Positions 1 to 8,226 are shown, counted from the first letter of the stretch. The stretch: DNA of 64,000 nt from Streptomyces sp. NBC_00273 (GCF_036178145.1 NZ_CP108067.1:1426001-1490000); one strand, 5' to 3'. Numbers and translations are program-made. The notes: generated from the sequence alone by a model not told the origin.

Positions 1-1151
1 CGGTCGTTCAGCCAGCCCGTCGCCAGGTCCTGGACCCGCGCCGAGGGCCCGTACCGCTGCTGGGCGGCCCGGGCGAGCTGGGGGAAGGAGGCCTGCGGGT
101 CGCGGTAGACCAGCGCCTGGTACTCGTCGGCGCCCAGGTGCCAGGCCCCTCCGGGGAAGAGCGGAAGGTACTCGCGCAGCAGCTCGTCCACGAGCTTGGC
201 GGAGGCCGGGTTCGATATGTCCACGGCCCCCTTGACGGCCCGCCCCTGCGTGTCGCGCAGCTGCAGGTCGGGGTGGGCGCGCAGGACCGCGCCGAGGTGG
301 CCGGGCGAGTCGATCTCGGGGACCACCGTGATGTGCAGCCGGGCGGCGAGCGCGTTGATCTCGCGGACCTGGGCCTTGGTCAGGTGCGGGGTGGAGACGA
401 TCTCGGGGTGCGTGTCGGACTGGATGCGGAAGGCCTGGTCGTCGGAGAAGTGCAGGCCGAGCTGGTTGAGCTTGAGGTCGGCCATCTCGCGCAGCCGGTC
501 CTCGATCCAGTCCGGGCTGAAGTGCTTGCGGGCTACGTCGAGGTTGAGGCCGCGCTGGGGTTTCGCGGGGGCGTCGCGCACGGTGCCCTCGGGGGCCGAA
601 CCGGCGCCCTTGACCGCCTGCTTGAGGGTGCGGGTGCCGTAGAAGACTCCGGCCTGGTCGGGGCCGTTGATCCGGACGCGGCCGTCCTTGACGTCCATGG
701 TGTACGACTCGGGCCCTCCCGAGGCGCCCGCGTCCAGGGACAGCTCCACGTCGCCGGCGCGCGGCGCCGCCGACGCCCCGTATCCGATGCGCAGTTCGCC
801 GGCGAGCAGCTTGGCTTCGTCGGAGAGCGCTGCGGTGTCGTCCGGGGAGACGACCACGCGGGCTTCGGGGGTGGGCTTCCAGCCGGGCCCGCGGGCGGGC
901 ACGTGCTCCCGTACCGCAGGGATGGTGCGCGGAGCGGTGGACAACGGGTAGGTCGGGCTCGGCGTGGGGGTGGGGGCGGCCTCGGCCGGGACCGCCGCCG
1001 TGGCGGAGGCGGTGGAGGAACCCGGGTCACCGGGGGCGCGCGCCTCGTCCGAGGCGGCCGTGCAGCCCGGGAGGGCAAGGGTGACCAGCGCGGCGACCGT
1101 TGCCGTCGCGATGGTGCGGACCCTCGTGTGCCGTCTCGGTGTGCTCATCAT
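1..1151 (-). CDS. Lipoprotein beta-N-acetylhexosaminidase, GH20 (partial, C-terminus outside window)
   Basis: GH20 enzymes remove terminal GlcNAc/GalNAc from chitin oligomers and glycans by substrate-assisted catalysis. About 383 codons are present. Read in order: a basic N-terminus, a hydrophobic stretch ending in lipobox LPGC (Cys at residue 30), a Pro/Thr-rich linker, a GH20b-like domain, then GLNLDVARKHF, PEIDSPGH and HLGADEY (bases 120-140), whose Asp-Glu pair is the GH20 catalytic dyad. It is therefore probably anchored outside the membrane. Two ATGs abut (1151 and 1148) and I took the first. It lies 59 bases after the GlcG/HbpS gene on the same strand, and a strong hairpin covers its Shine-Dalgarno region. 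Family call is secure; the exact substrate is not visible. Confidence 0.9.
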   Translation of the reverse strand, partial: MMSTPRRHTRVRTIATATVAALVTLALPGCTAASDEARAPGDPGSSTASATAAVPAEAAPTPTPSPTYPLSTAPRTIPAVREHVPARGPGWKPTPEARVVVSPDDTAALSDEAKLLAGELRIGYGASAAPRAGDVELSLDAGASGGPESYTMDVKDGRVRINGPDQAGVFYGTRTLKQAVKGAGSAPEGTVRDAPAKPQRGLNLDVARKHFSPDWIEDRLREMADLKLNQLGLHFSDDQAFRIQSDTHPEIVSTPHLTKAQVREINALAARLHITVVPEIDSPGHLGAVLRAHPDLQLRDTQGRAVKGAVDISNPASAKLVDELLREYLPLFPGGAWHLGADEYQALVYRDPQASFPQLARAAQQRYGPSARVQDLATGWLND

Positions 1152-1153
1152 CT

Positions 1154-1194
1154 GCCCGTGTCCCCCGTACCAACGTGGCACGGGGGACACGGGC
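1154..1194 (-). terminator. 15-bp hairpin covering the hexosaminidase ribosome binding site
   Basis: Perfect inverted repeat with arms 1154-1168 and 1180-1194 and an 11-base loop. It lies between the GlcG/HbpS stop and the hexosaminidase ATG, two bases from that ATG. The 3' arm contains the only purine-rich Shine-Dalgarno candidate (GGGGGA). It may end the upstream transcript or mask translation of the lipoprotein. No U-tract follows. Confidence 0.7.
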
Positions 1195-1210
1195 GCGCGA
1201 CCCGGCGGTC

Positions 1211-1639
1211 TCAGACGAGGGCGTCCCGCGCGGCGGCGGCGAAGCCGTGGTCCTGCTCGGGGGCGCCGCCGCCGACGCCGATGGCGCCGATGAGCCGGCC
1301 GTCGCGGTGGACGGGCAGCCCGCCCGCGATGAACAGCAGCGGTCGGTCGAGGGCCGTGGGCAGGGTGTGGAAGGGGCCGCCCGGCCGGACGGCATCGACG
1401 AGGTCGGCGGTGGGCGCGTTCAGCTGGAGCGCGGTGTAGGCCTTGCGGGTGCTGGTCTCGCCGGAGATCAGCACGGCGCGGTCGTCGCGGCGGAAGGCGA
1501 GGAGGTGGCCACCAGCGTCGAGGACGGTGACGCTGACCGTGGCCCCGGCCGCTCCGGCGGCGGCCGTTGCGGTGGCGACGAGCAGCTCGGCGTCCTCGGT
1601 GGTCAGCGGGGCGACGGCGGTGCGGGTGGGGGTGGACAT
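1211..1639 (-). CDS. GlcG/HbpS-family heme-binding-like protein
   Basis: 142 aa, the usual size of the GlcG/HbpS family, small proteins linked to heme binding or degradation (HbpS of Streptomyces) or found in glycolate loci (GlcG). The family pattern is visible: LTTEDAELLVATATAAA near the start, SVTVLDAGGHLLAFRRDDRA, a central GGPFHTLP segment, and a Gly-rich end (GRLIGAIGVGGGAPEQDHGFA). No signal peptide is seen, unlike secreted HbpS. AAGGAG stands 8-9 bases before the ATG. It follows the MFS gene by 54 bases and may be co-transcribed with it. Family is well supported; heme binding here is inference. Confidence 0.85.
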   Translation of the reverse strand: MSTPTRTAVAPLTTEDAELLVATATAAAGAAGATVSVTVLDAGGHLLAFRRDDRAVLISGETSTRKAYTALQLNAPTADLVDAVRPGGPFHTLPTALDRPLLFIAGGLPVHRDGRLIGAIGVGGGAPEQDHGFAAAARDALV

Positions 1640-1693
1640 GCGGTGCTTCTCCTTGCGGGCGGGGGTGCGTGCGTACGGGGGGAAGGAGGCGGA

Positions 1694-2926
1694 TCAGTGG
1701 TGGGCGGGGACGGCCGCGGTGGCCGCGGGTGCACCGGCCGCCACGGCCGGGCCCCGGTCGCCGCGGGCCGCGCGCCGCGCCGTACGGCGTTCCAGCGCGC
1801 CGGAAGCGAGGGCGAGCACCAGGGCGGAGGCGGCCAGCGCCGCACCGACCCAGTTGGGGGCGGTCCAGCCGAGGCCGGCGGCGATCACCAGCCCGCCGAG
1901 CCAGGCGGCGAGGGCGTTGCCGAGGTTGAAGGCGCCGATGTTGACGGCCGAGGCCAAGGTGGGCGCCCCGGCAGCCTGGTCCAGGACCCGCTTCTGGAGC
2001 GGCGGGACGGTGGCGAAGCCGAGGGCGCCGATCAGTACGAGCGTGAGCGCCGCGCCGACCTTGGTGTGGGCGGTGAAGGTGAAGACGGCGAGGGTGACGG
2101 CCAGGGCGCCCAGGGCCACGTACAGCATCGGCATCAGCGCGCGGTCGGCGTACCGGCCGCCGATGAGGTTGCCGGCGACCATGCCCAGGCCGAAGAGGAC
2201 GAGGAGCCAGGTGACGGAGGTGTCGGCGAAGCCTGCGACGTCGGTCATCATCGGGGTGATGTAGGTGATCGCGGCGAAGACGCCGCCGAAGCCGAGGACG
2301 GTCATCGCCATCGCGAGCAGCACCTGGACGTTGCGGAAGGCGGCGAGCTCGCTGCGGGTCCGCACCCCGCCCTCGGGCCGGGGCAGCTCGGGTACCAGCC
2401 GGGCGATGCCGAGCAGACCGGCGACGCCGAGCGCGGCGACGATCAGGAAGGTGACGCGCCAGCCGAGGGTCTGCCCGACGAACGTGCCGAGGGGGACGCC
2501 GACGACGTTGGCGACGGTCAGTCCGGTGAACATCATGGCGATGGCGCCGGCCTTCTTCTCGGGGGCGACGAGTTCGGCGGCGACGACCGCGCCGATGCCG
2601 AAGAAGGCGCCGTGGGCGAGTGAGGCGACGACGCGTCCGGCGAGCATGACGCCGAAGGCGGGGGCGAGGGCGGAGAGCACGTTGCCCGCGACGAAGAGGC
2701 CCATGAGCAGCATCAGCATGCGCTTGCGGGGAATGCGGGTGCCGAGCACGGTCATGAGGGGCGCGCCGAGGACGACGCCGAGGGCGTAGCCGGTGACCAG
2801 GAAGCCCGCGGCGGGGATCGAGACCCCGTACGTGCCGGCGACCTCGGGGAGCAGGCCCATGATCACGAATTCGGTGGTGCCGATCCCGAAGGCCCCGACG
2901 GCGAGGGCGAGGAGTGCGAGAGGCAT
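1694..2926 (-). CDS. MFS transporter (AraJ/CmlA-type drug or sugar efflux)
   Basis: 410 aa with about twelve hydrophobic segments. It opens with ALAVGAFGIGTTEFVIMGLLPEVA, typical of the AraJ/YdhP/CmlR branch of the major facilitator superfamily, and has the loop 2-3 motif around GTRIPRKRMLML. These are proton-driven exporters of drugs or sugars in the cytoplasmic membrane. I placed the start at the ATG at 2926, because the longer reading frame adds a non-conserved 39-residue extension that runs through the promoter repeats. It is divergent from a MarR regulator across 228 bases of repeat-rich DNA, so repression by that regulator is likely. Substrate unknown. Confidence 0.88.
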   Translation of the reverse strand: MPLALLALAVGAFGIGTTEFVIMGLLPEVAGTYGVSIPAAGFLVTGYALGVVLGAPLMTVLGTRIPRKRMLMLLMGLFVAGNVLSALAPAFGVMLAGRVVASLAHGAFFGIGAVVAAELVAPEKKAGAIAMMFTGLTVANVVGVPLGTFVGQTLGWRVTFLIVAALGVAGLLGIARLVPELPRPEGGVRTRSELAAFRNVQVLLAMAMTVLGFGGVFAAITYITPMMTDVAGFADTSVTWLLVLFGLGMVAGNLIGGRYADRALMPMLYVALGALAVTLAVFTFTAHTKVGAALTLVLIGALGFATVPPLQKRVLDQAAGAPTLASAVNIGAFNLGNALAAWLGGLVIAAGLGWTAPNWVGAALAASALVLALASGALERRTARRAARGDRGPAVAAGAPAATAAVPAHH

Positions 2927-2982
2927 GGGGGAGGTGTCCTTCAGGGGAGGGGGTGGTGCGGGGTGCGGCGGGGCGACGGCGT

Positions 2983-3091
2983 GATCGCGGTCGAGGGCGA
3001 ACGATCGCGGTCGAGGGCGATTGCTTGCGGTCGCCGCTTGCATGCGCTCAACGTTAATTGCAGGCGCGGGATATTTGCAAGCGCGGGCTAT
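2983..3091. promoter_or_regulatory. Repeat cluster in the MFS/MarR divergent promoter (candidate operator)
   Basis: Three arrangements are visible. An 18-base direct repeat (gatcgcggtcgagggcga) lies at 2983-3000 and 3003-3020. A 17-base near-repeat beginning TTGCA(G/A)GCGCGGG lies at 3058-3074 and 3075-3091. CGCTTGCA at 3035-3042 pairs with TGCAAGCG at 3076-3083. TTGCAA-type symmetric sites are common for MarR repressors. Binding is inference. Confidence 0.5.
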
Positions 3092-3154
3092 TGCGCATGT
3101 GGACTATCCTGGTGGTCACACACCCCAGCCCTGGACGCTTCGACGGAGGAGCCC

Positions 3155-3607
3155 ATGACGGCCACGGACAGCGCGCTCACCGCCCTTTCCCAGGGCTGGT
3201 GCGCCCTCTCCCTCCTGCACGGGCGGATCGAGGCGCACATCGAACGGGCCCTGCAGGCCGGCCACGGCCTGAGCGTGCGCGAGTACTCGCTGCTCGACGT
3301 CCTCAGCCGCCAGCACAACGGCCCGGGCGGTCACCTCCGGATGCACCAGGTCGCCGACTCGGTGGTGCTCAGCCAGAGCGCGACGACCCGGCTGGTGAGC
3401 AGGCTGGAGGACCGCGGCCTGCTGAACCGCTACATCTGCGACACCGACCGTCGGGGCATCTACACCGACGTCAGCGAGGCGGGCCTGACCCTCCTGGCCG
3501 CGGCCCGCCCCACCAACGACACCGCCCTGCGCGAGGCCCTGGACGAGGCCTCGCGCACCCCTGAACTCGCCCCGCTGGTCACCGCGGTGGAGAACCTCCG
3601 GAGCTGA
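3155..3607 (+). CDS. MarR-family transcriptional regulator
   Basis: 150 aa winged-helix protein. The MarR core is clear: an N-terminal dimerisation helix, then LSVREYSLLDVLSRQ, the recognition-helix region MHQVADSVVLSQSATTRLVSRLEDRGLLNR, and the wing with the family-typical DTDRRGIYTDVSEAG. Start is the ATG at 3155 behind CGGAGGAGCCC; upstream extension would run into promoter repeats. It is divergent from the MFS pump, the usual arrangement of a ligand-released repressor of an exporter, and the repeat cluster between them is its probable operator. Ligand unknown. Confidence 0.88.
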   Translation: MTATDSALTALSQGWCALSLLHGRIEAHIERALQAGHGLSVREYSLLDVLSRQHNGPGGHLRMHQVADSVVLSQSATTRLVSRLEDRGLLNRYICDTDRRGIYTDVSEAGLTLLAAARPTNDTALREALDEASRTPELAPLVTAVENLRS

Positions 3608-3628
3608 CCGGGCGGCCCCCTGGCAGGG

Positions 3629-4138
3629 CTACCGCGGAGTGGGGCTCGGCGGGGGCGAGGAGGTGGTGACGCCTCCCCGCGCGGCGGACGGGCTCGCCGA
3701 CGGGGGCTCCGCCCCCGACCTCGATGCCCTGGGTGAGGACGGGACCGACGGGGACGGGCTCACCGCCCCGGTGGGGGGCGAGGACACGGACGGGGTCCGC
3801 CGCCCGGATCCGGAGGGTTGAGGGGCGGGTGACGTCGGGTCCTGCGGAGACGGGCCGGGGGCCGTGATCCGCGGCGGGGTGGCCGGTGGCCCCGGCTCGG
3901 GCGACGGATCCGGGGCGAGCAGCAGGTACCCGATCCCGGCGGCCGCCGCCGCCGCAAGGCCGGCCAACGGCAGCGCGAACCGCCGCAGCCCGGCCATCGG
4001 CAGCCGTCCCAGGTGCGCCCCGGGCGGCTCCGCGGGCCGCAGCCGGCGGACGTCGATGCTGTCCGCGCGCGCGTCGAGGGCCTGTCGCAGCCGGCGCTCG
4101 ACGGGGCGCTCGGCGAGGCGTTCGCCGTCACGCGTCAT
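3629..4138 (-). CDS. Single-pass membrane protein coupled to a sigma factor (possible anti-sigma role)
   Basis: 169 aa. The N-terminal ~50 residues are charged and cytoplasmic-looking (ERPVERRLRQALDARADSIDVRRL), followed by one membrane segment at about 53-74 and a ~95-residue Pro/Ser/Thr-rich tail predicted outside. Its ATG overlaps the sigma factor stop by 4 bases, so the two are translationally coupled. That position and topology fit a membrane-bound partner or anti-sigma factor, but I see no zinc HxxxCxxC motif of ZAS-type anti-sigmas, so the role is inference. It converges on the MarR gene with a 21-base gap. Confidence 0.75.
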   Translation of the reverse strand: MTRDGERLAERPVERRLRQALDARADSIDVRRLRPAEPPGAHLGRLPMAGLRRFALPLAGLAAAAAAGIGYLLLAPDPSPEPGPPATPPRITAPGPSPQDPTSPAPQPSGSGRRTPSVSSPPTGAVSPSPSVPSSPRASRSGAEPPSASPSAARGGVTTSSPPPSPTPR

Positions 4139-4764
4139 ATCCGTCCCTCCAGAATCCGTTCCAGGGCGTCCAGGCCGCGGCTCGCGTTGGACTTCACCGC
4201 TCCCCGGCTGATCCCGAGGGTGGCCGCGATCTCCGCTTCACTGAGGTCGGCCCAGTACCGCAGCACCAGCACCTGACGGCGGCGCGGCGTGAGCCGGCCG
4301 AGCGCGGCGAGCACCTCGCGGTGCGCCTCGTCCAGGACCACGTGGTCCTCGGCGGACGGTATGTCGGCAGCCGCGGGCGGGGTCCAGGCCCGGACGGTGC
4401 GCCGACGGCGCAGCACCGAGCGCGAGGTGTTGACCACCGCGGTGCGCAGGTAGCCCAGCGCGTTGTCGACTTCGGCGATCTGCTCCCCGTGCCGCCGGTA
4501 GAGGGCCGTGAAGGCGTCCTGGACCACGTCCTCGGCGGTGGCCAGGTCGTCGACGAGCAGCACCGCGAGCCGGACCATCCGCAAACGGTGCGCGTGGTAG
4601 AGCTCGGTGACGGTGGGCGGCCGTTGGTCGCCGTGGTCCGTGCGGTCGTAGGGCGACGAGGAACCGTACGAGGAGCCGTACGACCGCGGGGAGGCCGGCG
4701 GGGCGGAACGGTCCCGGCGCAGCAACGACCAAAGGCCCCGCCACGCCCGGCCGAAGCCGGGCAT
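4135..4764 (-). CDS. RNA polymerase sigma-70 factor, SigE family (ECF)
   Basis: 209 aa. Residues 1-50 are a Ser/Pro/Tyr-rich leader. Sigma region 2 follows (YHAHRLRMVRLAVLLVDDLATAEDVVQDAF), then a linker and region 4 at about 148-205 (LTPRRRQVLVLRYWADLSEAEIAATLGISRGAVKSNASRGL). The YHAH/VDDLATAEDVVQ pattern is that of the streptomycete SigE-family ECF group. Start is the ATG at 4764, because the frame upstream is unlike the family and overlaps the next gene. It sits 41 bases after the LAHTG wall protein and overlaps the membrane partner downstream, so the three probably form one operon. Confidence 0.9.
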   Translation of the reverse strand: MPGFGRAWRGLWSLLRRDRSAPPASPRSYGSSYGSSSPYDRTDHGDQRPPTVTELYHAHRLRMVRLAVLLVDDLATAEDVVQDAFTALYRRHGEQIAEVDNALGYLRTAVVNTSRSVLRRRRTVRAWTPPAAADIPSAEDHVVLDEAHREVLAALGRLTPRRRQVLVLRYWADLSEAEIAATLGISRGAVKSNASRGLDALERILEGRI

Positions 4765-4805
4765 GAGGGGGCCGCCGGGTGAAGCGAGTTGGAGCACGGG
4801 GTTCC

Positions 4806-5267
4806 TCAGCTGTTCGCGCGGCGCCGTACGGCGTACAGGGCTCCCGCGCCGGCGAGGACCAGAACCGTGGCCCCCGCCCCCATGGCGATGGTCGTCGCCG
4901 AGGAGCCAGTATGCGCGAGCTCCGCCGCGCCGGGTGCGGCCGGTGCGGCAGGTGCGGCGCCCGGCTCGGAGGGCGACGCGCTGGGCCGGGCGTCCGAGGG
5001 GGCCGACGGACGGACACCGGGCGCGGCGCTGGGGGACGCGCTCCCGGTGCCCGAGCCCGCGCTCGGCGGGGTGCTCACCGACGGGGAGGGCTTGGGCCCG
5101 CCCGCGGTGGGCGACGCGCTGGCCGGCACGCTGACCGACGGGGAGGGCGCGGCCGAGCCGCCGCTCGCGGCGAAGGCGGGACCGGCGAGGGCGACGGCCA
5201 CTGCGGCGGCGGCAGCGGTGACGGCCGTCCGACGGAAGGCCGGGGGGACGCGCTTGGGGTTCTTCAC
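4806..5267 (-). CDS. Pro/Ser-rich cell-wall protein with LAxTG sorting signal
   Basis: 153 aa. Sec signal peptide (residues 1-33, ending GPAFA), then an ~80-residue low-complexity region of Ser, Pro and Ala, LAHTG at 117-121, a hydrophobic segment and a terminal RRRANS. LAxTG plus membrane segment plus positive tail is the sorting signal used by class E sortases of Gram-positive high-GC bacteria, so the product should be linked to peptidoglycan. GTG start at 5267 behind GGAGAA. First gene of the sigma-factor operon. No enzymatic domain; probably a wall spacer or stalk. Confidence 0.85.
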   Translation of the reverse strand: MKNPKRVPPAFRRTAVTAAAAAVAVALAGPAFAASGGSAAPSPSVSVPASASPTAGGPKPSPSVSTPPSAGSGTGSASPSAAPGVRPSAPSDARPSASPSEPGAAPAAPAAPGAAELAHTGSSATTIAMGAGATVLVLAGAGALYAVRRRANS

Positions 5268-5310
5268 GGTGGTTCTCCACGGTCGGGTCGAGGACGCGGT
5301 TCTGCGCCCT

Positions 5311-6840
5311 TCACCCCCGCACGACGCGCGACCCCCCGGGAGGTTGCCGCCGTTCCGGAAAAACTTTCCGACCGGTTTCCGGGGGCCCGTCCAGGACCCC
5401 CTCCAGGGCCGTGGCCAGGGTGGCGATGCCCTCTTCGATCTCTCCGGCCGAGCCCGCCGCGTAGCCGAGGATCAGACCCGGCGGGCCGGGCCGGACCCGG
5501 TGCCAGGACAGCGGGTGGGTCTTGACCCCCAGGGCCAGGGCCGCCGAGGCCAGGGCCGTGTCGTCGAAGCCGGCACCGTCGAAGGTGACCATCAGGTGCA
5601 GCCCGGCCGCCGCGCCGTGCACCCGGGCGCCGGGCAGCAGCTCGGCGACGGCCCGGAGCATGGCGTCGCGGCGGCGGCGGTGGCGGCGCCGGACGAAGCG
5701 CAGGTGCCGTTCCAGCTCGCCCGAGTCCATCAGCCGGGCGAGGACCAACTGGGCGAGGACCGGATTGCCGAGGTCGGCGTAGCGCTTGGCGGCGGTCACG
5801 GCGTCGCGCAGGCGCGGCGGGACCAACAGCCAGCCCAGGCGCAGGGCGGGGGCGAGCAGCTTGGACACGCTGCCGGCGTAGCAGACCGCCTCGGGCAGCA
5901 GGGCGCGCAGCGCGGGGACCGGGGCCCGGTCGTAGCGGTGCTCGGCGTCGTAGTCGTCCTCGATGACCAGCCCCCCGGCGGCCGCCCAGCCGAGCAGGGC
6001 CCGGCGGCGCTCGCCGTCGAGGACGACCCCGGTCGGGAACTGGTGCGCCGGGGTGAGCAGGACGGCCCCCGCCCCGCTCGCCCTCAGCGCGGCCACGTCC
6101 AGCCCGGCCTGGTCCACCCGTACGGGGACCGTCTCCATCAGCCCGTACTCCAGTTGCTGCCGGGCGCCCAGCGAGCCCGGGTCCTCCACCGCGATCCGGT
6201 GGACGCCTTCCTCCCGCAGGACGTGCGCCAGCAGCGCCAGCGCCTGGGCGACGCCCGCGACGACGACCACCTCGTCGGGGTCGGCCCGGATCCCCCGGTT
6301 CCGGGCCAGCCAGCCGACGACCGCCTCGCGCAGTGCGGGCGCGCCCTGGGGGTTCCCGTAACCGAAGTCGGCCGGGGTGAGCGAGGCGAGGACCCGGCGC
6401 TCCACCTGCAGCCAGGCCGTGCGCGGAAAGGCGGTGAGGTCGGGGACCCCGGGTGACAGGTCGATCCGGCACGGCACGGCGCGCAGGGCGTCGACGAGCC
6501 CACCGCGCTCCGGTGGGCGGGAGGGGACGGCCACCGGCGGCGGGGCGGCGACGACCACGGTGCCGCCCCGGCCGCGGCCGCTGACCTGGCCGGTCTCGGC
6601 GAGGCGCTGGTAGGCCTCGGTGACCAGCCCCCGGGAGACGCGCAGTTCGGCGGCGAGGACACGGCTGGCCGGGAGCCGGCTGCCGATCGGGAGGGTGCCG
6701 TCGGCGATGGCTGCGCGGAGCCGGCCCGCCAGCCATTCGGTGCGGCCGCCCGGTGGAGCCTGGCCGACGTCGAGCTGGAGGAAGTCCGAGCCGCTCGGGC
6801 CTTTGGACCCCTGGGTGACGCCTTCTTTGGACCTGCTCAT
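5311..6840 (-). CDS. MocR/PdxR-type GntR regulator with aminotransferase domain
   Basis: 509 aa: an N-terminal winged helix of the GntR type (about 31-90, RLPASRVLAAELRVSRGLVTEAYQRLAETG) fused to a fold-type I aminotransferase domain. Visible PLP-site features are FGYGNPQGAPALREAV, EDDYDAEHRYD (294 onwards) and SVSKLLAPALRLGW, with the Schiff-base Lys at 327. MocR proteins usually sense PLP or an amino compound and control a neighbouring gene. The start at 6840 leaves only 29 bases to the divergent EamA transporter, the likely target; the next ATG upstream (6879) would lie inside that gene. Its Gly/Pro-rich C-terminus may be non-conserved. Confidence 0.9.
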   Translation of the reverse strand: MSRSKEGVTQGSKGPSGSDFLQLDVGQAPPGGRTEWLAGRLRAAIADGTLPIGSRLPASRVLAAELRVSRGLVTEAYQRLAETGQVSGRGRGGTVVVAAPPPVAVPSRPPERGGLVDALRAVPCRIDLSPGVPDLTAFPRTAWLQVERRVLASLTPADFGYGNPQGAPALREAVVGWLARNRGIRADPDEVVVVAGVAQALALLAHVLREEGVHRIAVEDPGSLGARQQLEYGLMETVPVRVDQAGLDVAALRASGAGAVLLTPAHQFPTGVVLDGERRRALLGWAAAGGLVIEDDYDAEHRYDRAPVPALRALLPEAVCYAGSVSKLLAPALRLGWLLVPPRLRDAVTAAKRYADLGNPVLAQLVLARLMDSGELERHLRFVRRRHRRRRDAMLRAVAELLPGARVHGAAAGLHLMVTFDGAGFDDTALASAALALGVKTHPLSWHRVRPGPPGLILGYAAGSAGEIEEGIATLATALEGVLDGPPETGRKVFPERRQPPGGSRVVRG

Positions 6841-6869
6841 GGGGCCATTGTGCGGCCACGCTGGATCCC

Positions 6870-7850
6870 ATGCAGACACCGCGCGCTTCCACCGCCGCCC
6901 CTTCGTCCGACTCGACCACCGCCTCCGCCTCGACCACCGCCACCGCCTCTCCCGCCGGATCCACCGCGCTGCGTGACCTGGTTCCGGGGATCGTGGGGAT
7001 GGCGCTGGTCGGCAGCAGCGTCACCGTCTCGCGGGCGCTCGTCGACGCCCCGCTGTTCGCCACCCAGGCCGTCCGGTACGCGGCCGCCGCGCTGCTGCTG
7101 TTCGGTCTGGCCCGGGTCGCCCGGGTGCCGATCCACCGGCCGCGCGGACGGGAGTGGCTGTGGCTGGCGGGGATCGCTGCGACCGGGCTGGTGCTGTTCA
7201 ACGTGGCCGTGGTCCGCGGGGTCGCGCACGCCGAACCGGCCGTCATCGCCGTCGCGGTGGCCTCCGTACCCATCTTGCTGGGTCTGCTCGGCCCCGTCCT
7301 GGAAGGGCGACGGCCCAGCCGTCGGGTGCTGCTGGCGGCTCCGGTGGTGGTGGCCGGAGCGGTACTGGTCGAGGGAACGGGCCGGACGGACGCCGCGGGA
7401 GTGGCCTGGGCGGCCCTCGCGCTGGGCTGCGAGGCCGCCTTCACCCTGCTCGCGGTGCCGGTGCTGCGCCGGCACGGGGCGTGGGGGGTGTCCGTGCACG
7501 CGGTGTGGTTGGGCGCGCTGATGCTGGCGGGGCTCACCGTCGTCTTCGAGGGCACCGCCGGGCTGTCGTCGCTGGGGCGGACCCCGTGGGCGGCCGTCGG
7601 CTACCTCGCCGTCATGGTGACGGCGGTGGCCTTCCTGCTCTGGTACCGCACGGTGGCCGCCGTCGGCGCCGGCCGCGCCGGCCTGCTGACCGGGATCGCG
7701 CCCCTGGCCGCTGCCGGTGCGGGGGTCCTCACCGGCAGCGGGGTCCCCGGCCCGGCGGTGTGGCTGGGCCTGCTGGTGGTGATCGCGGGGCTGGGCGCGG
7801 GCCTGCGCCCCGACCGCGCCCAGCGGTCCACGCCTACGCCGCCGGCGTGA
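6870..7850 (+). CDS. EamA/DMT-family transporter
   Basis: 326 aa with about ten membrane segments in two repeats, as in EamA (drug/metabolite) transporters, which export amino acids or small metabolites. The first ~30 residues are Thr/Ser/Ala-rich and unstructured. The second repeat ends AGRAGLLTGIAPLAAAGAGVLTG, a DMT hallmark. It is divergent from the MocR gene with a 29-base gap, so both promoters overlap and the messages may have almost no leader; no strong Shine-Dalgarno precedes the ATG. Its last 17 bases overlap the tail of the DUF6193 gene on the other strand. Substrate unknown. Confidence 0.85.
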   Translation: MQTPRASTAAPSSDSTTASASTTATASPAGSTALRDLVPGIVGMALVGSSVTVSRALVDAPLFATQAVRYAAAALLLFGLARVARVPIHRPRGREWLWLAGIAATGLVLFNVAVVRGVAHAEPAVIAVAVASVPILLGLLGPVLEGRRPSRRVLLAAPVVVAGAVLVEGTGRTDAAGVAWAALALGCEAAFTLLAVPVLRRHGAWGVSVHAVWLGALMLAGLTVVFEGTAGLSSLGRTPWAAVGYLAVMVTAVAFLLWYRTVAAVGAGRAGLLTGIAPLAAAGAGVLTGSGVPGPAVWLGLLVVIAGLGAGLRPDRAQRSTPTPPA

Positions 7851-8226
7851 AGTCCGCGGTCAGCCGCTCCAGCTCGCGTACCGCGGCGTCGACGTCGTAG
7901 GTCCGCAGGACGGGCTCGCGTGACGGGTCCTGCGGCCAGACGTCCCGGACCCAGTACTCCGGCCTGCGGTCCGGGGCCTTGAAGTCGTCGTAGCAGTACA
8001 CGATGCAAGGGCCCAGGGTTTCGGCGGTCGCGAAATCGGAGCTCGTCGCGAGGCGCAGGCAGTTGTGGCTGGAGAAGGGGAAGAAGCGCACGAGCGCACT
8101 GGCCCGCGCCGTGCGCCACAGCAGCTCCTCGACCGGGGGAACCCAGGAGTCGGTGCACCGGGAATGGCTGTCGGACATCGGCGCGTGCCGGACGATGGCG
8201 TCCCACTCGGGGTCCGGCTCCATCAT
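7834..8226 (-). CDS. DUF6193-like protein
   Basis: 130 aa, soluble. It resembles the C-terminal part of DUF6193 proteins, annotated in streptomycetes as natural-product-biosynthesis-associated: WRTARASALVRFFPFSSHNCLRLATSSDF, then a segment rich in Tyr, Trp and Pro (PEYWVRDVWPQDPSREPV). Start is the ATG at 8226, which overlaps the methyltransferase stop (ATGA, 8223-8226), indicating translational coupling. Molecular function unknown; the pairing with a SAM methyltransferase is the only clue. Confidence 0.72.
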   Translation of the reverse strand: MMEPDPEWDAIVRHAPMSDSHSRCTDSWVPPVEELLWRTARASALVRFFPFSSHNCLRLATSSDFATAETLGPCIVYCYDDFKAPDRRPEYWVRDVWPQDPSREPVLRTYDVDAAVRELERLTADFTPAA

